NCBI RefSeq assembly: GCF_000004195.4
Contig: NC_030683.2
Coordinates: forward strand, 65,832,764-65,896,763
From: Xenopus tropicalis
Lineage: Eukaryota > Chordata > Amphibia > Anura > Pipidae
DNA: 64,000 nucleotides
Reading direction: 5' to 3'
Position 1 is the stretch's first letter, and each line of letters starts with the position of its first letter. The notes under the pieces are model-generated. The model made no database searches, was not told the origin of the DNA, and saw only the letters and a list, made by a program, of their open reading frames with translations. Shown one piece after another: positions 60,855 through 64,000 of this stretch. A program made the translations under genes and the position numbers.

Positions 60855-60860
60855 TTTATT
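60855..60860 (-). terminator. Poly(A) signal of the cyclase-like gene
   Basis: AATAAA on the minus strand, 193 bp beyond the stop codon at 61053. It implies a short 3' UTR (about 60835-61052). Confidence 0.6.
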
Positions 60861-61052
60861 TTAAATGTATTGGTAAAAAAAAGCTGTTAAAAGATACAGA
60901 CATTCAAAATGGTACATGACAAATGGAGTCAAATTCAAATCCAAGAATTGCTTTGACACTCTGTGTAGTAAAGCATCTTTGTTGGTGATCCTCAAAACAT
61001 TGTATGTTTTTGCCTTCGCTTATCAATATAAATCTAAACAATTTTAGGAAAT

Positions 61053-61346
61053 TCAGAATTCTTCTACAACCCCTGGAAGTATAAATCTTTTCTCTGTGGT
61101 TTCTTTTCCGTATGTTTCAGTCTCTGGCCTTATTGAAACAGGCAGTTCCAACAAAGAAGCCTTTTCAGGCATTTGCTGATGTAGTGGTAGAAACTTCTTT
61201 TGTGCTGATAGCGAATCACCAGTGGATACCGCCATTTTTATTGCCAAGCTTTGAGATCCTTTAAATGGATCATGTATACCTAATTCCTCTGGAATTCGAG
61301 GTGTATTTACCCGGCTTGAGTCTGAAAGGACATTGCTTGATAAAGA
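61053..61346 (-). CDS. Guanylate-cyclase-like protein, last coding exon (C-terminal tail)
   Basis: The exon follows an acceptor with a T-run (CCTATTTTTAG, ending at 61347) and reads 97 codons to TGA at 61053-61055. It is phase 0, as is the donor of the exon at 63125-63262, so the two join without a break. The peptide starts SLSSNVLSDSSRVNTPRIPE and ends ERFILPGVVEEF-like (KRFILPGVVEEF). It is hydrophilic, rich in Ser, Glu and Lys, and has no membrane segment or domain I know. This tail would be cytoplasmic if the protein is a receptor cyclase. An AATAAA lies about 190 bp downstream. It could be a regulatory or anchoring tail. I recognise no homologue of this part, so paralogue identity is open. 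Confidence 0.72.
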   Translation of the reverse strand, partial: SLSSNVLSDSSRVNTPRIPEELGIHDPFKGSQSLAIKMAVSTGDSLSAQKKFLPLHQQMPEKASLLELPVSIRPETETYGKETTEKRFILPGVVEEF

Positions 61347-61863
61347 CTAAAAATAGGATAGAAAAATATTTGCTTTGGTTCTTTTTTCAGTAATAGATAA
61401 AACAACATATACTGATAGCAAATACATAAGTGCCACATACAGAAGTACAGTAGTTAAAAGTCATATTCTCGCATCATTCTACATTAAATAACAAGGACTA
61501 AACAAAACAGTGTCAGCGCTTGTAAGTACCCTTCAAACACTAGTGTGAGCAGACACACTGGTACTGTATTATATAGCTCTTAAACATATGAATGGTTAAA
61601 AATCAAAGTTCACATGAACTATGCGATAAAATGCTTTTTATAAGACACTGATAGTGATGGATTTGTTTAAGACTGTAGGTGGGAGTGCCACAATAGTAAG
61701 CCACAACCTTTGACCTATGAAGACAAAGGTCTGTCTGTCAGCATAAAAAAAGACACAAAAGTAAATTCAGACATGAAGAGCTACTACATGCTGCTTCCAT
61801 TGGGCTTCATTTCCATATCTTTGATACAAGTGTCTGGCACATTTCATCCACTGGTATAAAATA

Positions 61864-62413
61864 CCGTATATACTCGAGTATAAGCCGATCCGAATATAAG
61901 CCGAGGTACCTAATTTTACCTAAGAAAACAGGAAAAACTTATTGACTCGAGAATAAGCCTAGGGTGGGAAATGCAGCAGCTACTGCTAAGTTTTAATAAT
62001 CAAAATAAATACCAATAAAATGACATTAATTGTGGCTTCAGTGGGGTATATATTATTAAATATTTATTTCAAAGAAAAAGAATTAATTTCAAATTAAAGA
62101 ATAAAAGCAGTTAGTTATTAGTTATTAGTGGGGCTGTTGAGGCTGCTGGCACTTGTGGAGCTACTGATGCTGGCGGGAATGGGAAGCGCTGGCAGTGGGT
62201 CCCAGGAGAGAAGCGTGCATGAAGGGGCGGGGAGGCACGTGACGTCACTTCTGCCCAGAAGAGAGCACTCTTAGGCAGCCTGGCAGGGCTGGTGGGAGCG
62301 GGAATGTTAATTGCGATCTGCTTGGTTTCACCCCACTCGAGTATAAGCCGAGGGTGAATTTTTCAGCACATTTTTGGTGCTGAAAAACTCGGCTTATACT
62401 CGAGTATGTACGG
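61864..62413. mobile_element. DNA transposon MITE with CCGTATATACTCGAG ends
   Basis: The ends CCGTATATACTCGAGTATAA and, complemented, CCGTACATACTCGAGTATAA are flanked by TA. They match a family with ACTCGAGTATAAGCCGA termini that is widespread in vertebrates. The 3' end has a hairpin TTTTTCAGCAC/GTGCTGAAAAA (62358-62388). It lies in the last intron of the cyclase-like gene. Confidence 0.75.
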
Positions 62414-63124
62414 TATATGAAAATGAAGTACAATGGAAACGACAGGCGCAGTAGCACTTCGTGTCTGAAACACAGATAATGAGGAGCAAGATGCTGCTTC
62501 AATGGAAGTTTGTGGTAGTTGTACTTGTTCATAGAAATGAATACAGTTTTCAGCACATTCCTGCACAGAACAGTTTTTATTATTGTTTAGACAAAAAATG
62601 TTGGTTTGGTTAAATGCTGGTTTAGGCACATGACTGGGCAGGAAACAATTATAACAAAGCTTATGATGAGCAGTCCTTACACTGGAATTGAGTCAAATGA
62701 GTTTACATAAGAAAGAGCATTACACTACCAATTTATGGTATGTAAAATGAGCAGGTCAAGACCCCTGCTACTAAACAATTTATATTAGGGTTCCCATCAG
62801 CCCCCATTTCAGAGGAAAAGGCCATGTTTCAGGACCATTTGTGGCTTACCTGCCCCAGGACTCTACAGTATTGGCAGCAACAACAACAGGACAGCAGCGG
62901 TAACAGCAGCCACAATAAATAACAGGCTAACACATTTATTTTCTGGTTTTGCTGTAGTTAAGGCAGAGTGGTCAAAAGTATGCATGGTGTCAATAGACAT
63001 TTGTGTGACTCACTTCGTGTGATGGACTTTATAGGTGTCCCTAGATTTTACTGTGAAGTTTCGGTTACCTTACTTCATACTGTTTATGGGTCTAGAATAT
63101 GTTGGCCTTTGATAGACTTCTTAC

Positions 63125-63262
63125 CTGCTGGGTAGAACCCAGACTATTCTCCAACTTTTTCCTCCGAGAGATTTCTGGGTTCCAGTGGCAAACCAAGCTG
63201 TCATTTTGAACACTATAGTTTTTGTTTCCAAGAAGCCAATATGTTTTCATTTTTCCTTTGCC
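63125..63262 (-). CDS. Guanylate-cyclase-like protein, penultimate coding exon (end of cyclase domain)
   Basis: The exon lies between an acceptor (TTTACTCTAG) and a donor (CAG|GTAAGAAG, 63119-63124). It has 46 codons, phase 0 at both ends. It opens GKGKMKTYWLLGNKNYSVQN. The string KGKGKM(K/R)TYWLLG is the last strand of the class III nucleotide cyclase domain as found in receptor guanylate cyclases of the natriuretic-peptide-receptor type. Soluble cyclase subunits usually have TYFL instead of TYWL. In NPR1/NPR2 the protein stops within about ten residues of this motif. Here it continues for 34 residues in this exon and 97 more in the next. Upstream exons with the catalytic residues are outside the window. 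The enzyme would convert GTP to cGMP. The paralogue is not identified. Confidence 0.8.
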
Positions 63263-63840
63263 CTAGAGTAAAGCAGAAAACACAAATATCAAAAATGAAC
63301 ATTGTTTAAATAAAAAGCATAAATATAGTAAAAAAGTATATCTTAAACACCATTACTGTTTGAAGTAAAGCCATGCAAAGTATAAGGATAGAAATGTTAT
63401 CACATATGGATTCATCTTACTGTACCCAGCAGGTACAATACCCTTATGTCAGCCACTATCTATGCTTCTAAATTTGTTTTAAGTACTTTCTTACTTTTAT
63501 TTGTCAAATTGTTCCACCCTGATTTTTAAAGTATAGTACCTGCTCTGTGTGTGATCTTGGGTGCCTCATCTTTTGAAGCTAATACAAGAAAATTGTAGCT
63601 GCAGGGTCAGACTGCAGACTGCCCTGGATATCAGATTCTCTGGTGGGCCCTAAAATGCCCAGTCTAATACTGTGTAGATGACTACTTTTCAGAAAGGCTG
63701 AGCTGCAATTTGTATACTGTGTGACTTGTACCATATAAAATTATACATAATATGGATTATTTCATTGTAAGTTATTTTATTGTTGTTTAATGTTCATGCA
63801 ATGATGCAGAACACTAAACTGTGACTTTTAGTAATATGTA
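63263..63840. other. Intron of the cyclase-like gene, no further exon seen
   Basis: Non-coding up to the MITE at 63841. Confidence 0.5.
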
Positions 63841-64000
63841 CAGCTATGGGATCTGTTATCTGGAAGCCCGTTACCCAGAAAGCTCCAATCTCCTATAAAA
63901 TTCAGTTTAAGCAAACAATTTAAAATTTTAAAAATTTCCTTTTTCTCTGTAATAATAAAACAGTACCTTGTACTTGATCCCAAATAAGATAAAAATTCAT
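63841..64000. mobile_element. TA-flanked MITE (family of 31416-34411), cut by window end
   Basis: TA followed by CAGCTATGGGATCTGTTATC, then AAACAGTACCTTGTACTTGA, the interior of the abundant frog family. Only the left part is in the window. Confidence 0.75.

Overview
This looks like vertebrate nuclear DNA from a frog of the Xenopus type. It is AT-rich, has almost no long open reading frames, and is crowded with transposon classes abundant in Xenopus: TTAA-flanked T2-type MITEs, TTA-flanked Harbinger-like MITEs, a Uribo-like piggyBac relic, Tc1, hAT, CR1-like and Tx1/L1-like LINEs, and solo LTRs. I cannot tell X. laevis from X. tropicalis. There are no bacterial operons, rRNA or CRISPR arrays.

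Two host genes can be read, both on the minus strand. (1) A complete C-type natriuretic peptide (CNP) precursor of 130 aa has coding exons at 21574-21666 and 20066-20365. The 22-residue hormone sits at its C-terminus, a promoter-like TATA/CCAAT arrangement lies upstream, and there is probably a non-coding third exon near 18050-18224. (2) The last two coding exons of a guanylate-cyclase-like protein (63125-63262 and 61053-61346) join in frame. They carry the KGKGKMKTYWLLG signature at the end of a class III cyclase domain, followed by an unusually long tail of about 131 residues. CNP signals through a receptor guanylate cyclase, so a CNP gene lying about 39 kb downstream of a cyclase gene on the same strand is worth a closer look.

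Layout. 1-1502: minus-strand Tc1 transposon with a rearranged 5' end, running into a Harbinger-like element (1722-3115). 5071-5990: solo LTR. 6102-6950: T2 and hAT-like MITEs. 9486-10745 and 13850-14190: L1/Tx1 LINE 3' pieces. 12990-13480, 16126-16245 and 19170-19540: CR1-like LINE 3' pieces. 16559-17170: Harbinger-like MITEs. 18050-21790: CNP gene. 24446-24630, 27384-27823 and 29940-30021: MITEs. 26091-26978: second solo LTR. 30471-31067: two abutting MITEs. 31416-34411: TA-flanked MITE containing a piggyBac relic. 37690-38200: broken Tc1. 38900-40010: LINE endonuclease remnant. 42780-43542: LTR-like sequence. 43634-44569: hAT element. 45058-46043: nested T2 MITEs. 47545-48976: tandem array closed by hairpins. 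49290-49684: Harbinger-like MITE. 52220-54345: LINE reverse transcriptase split by a second hAT copy. 55958-56233: MITE. 60372-60456: GATA microsatellite. 60855-63262: cyclase gene 3' end. 63841-64000: another TA-flanked MITE.

The rest is non-coding sequence in which I see no gene. Repeat family names come from terminal repeats, target duplications and remembered resemblance. They were not checked against a library.
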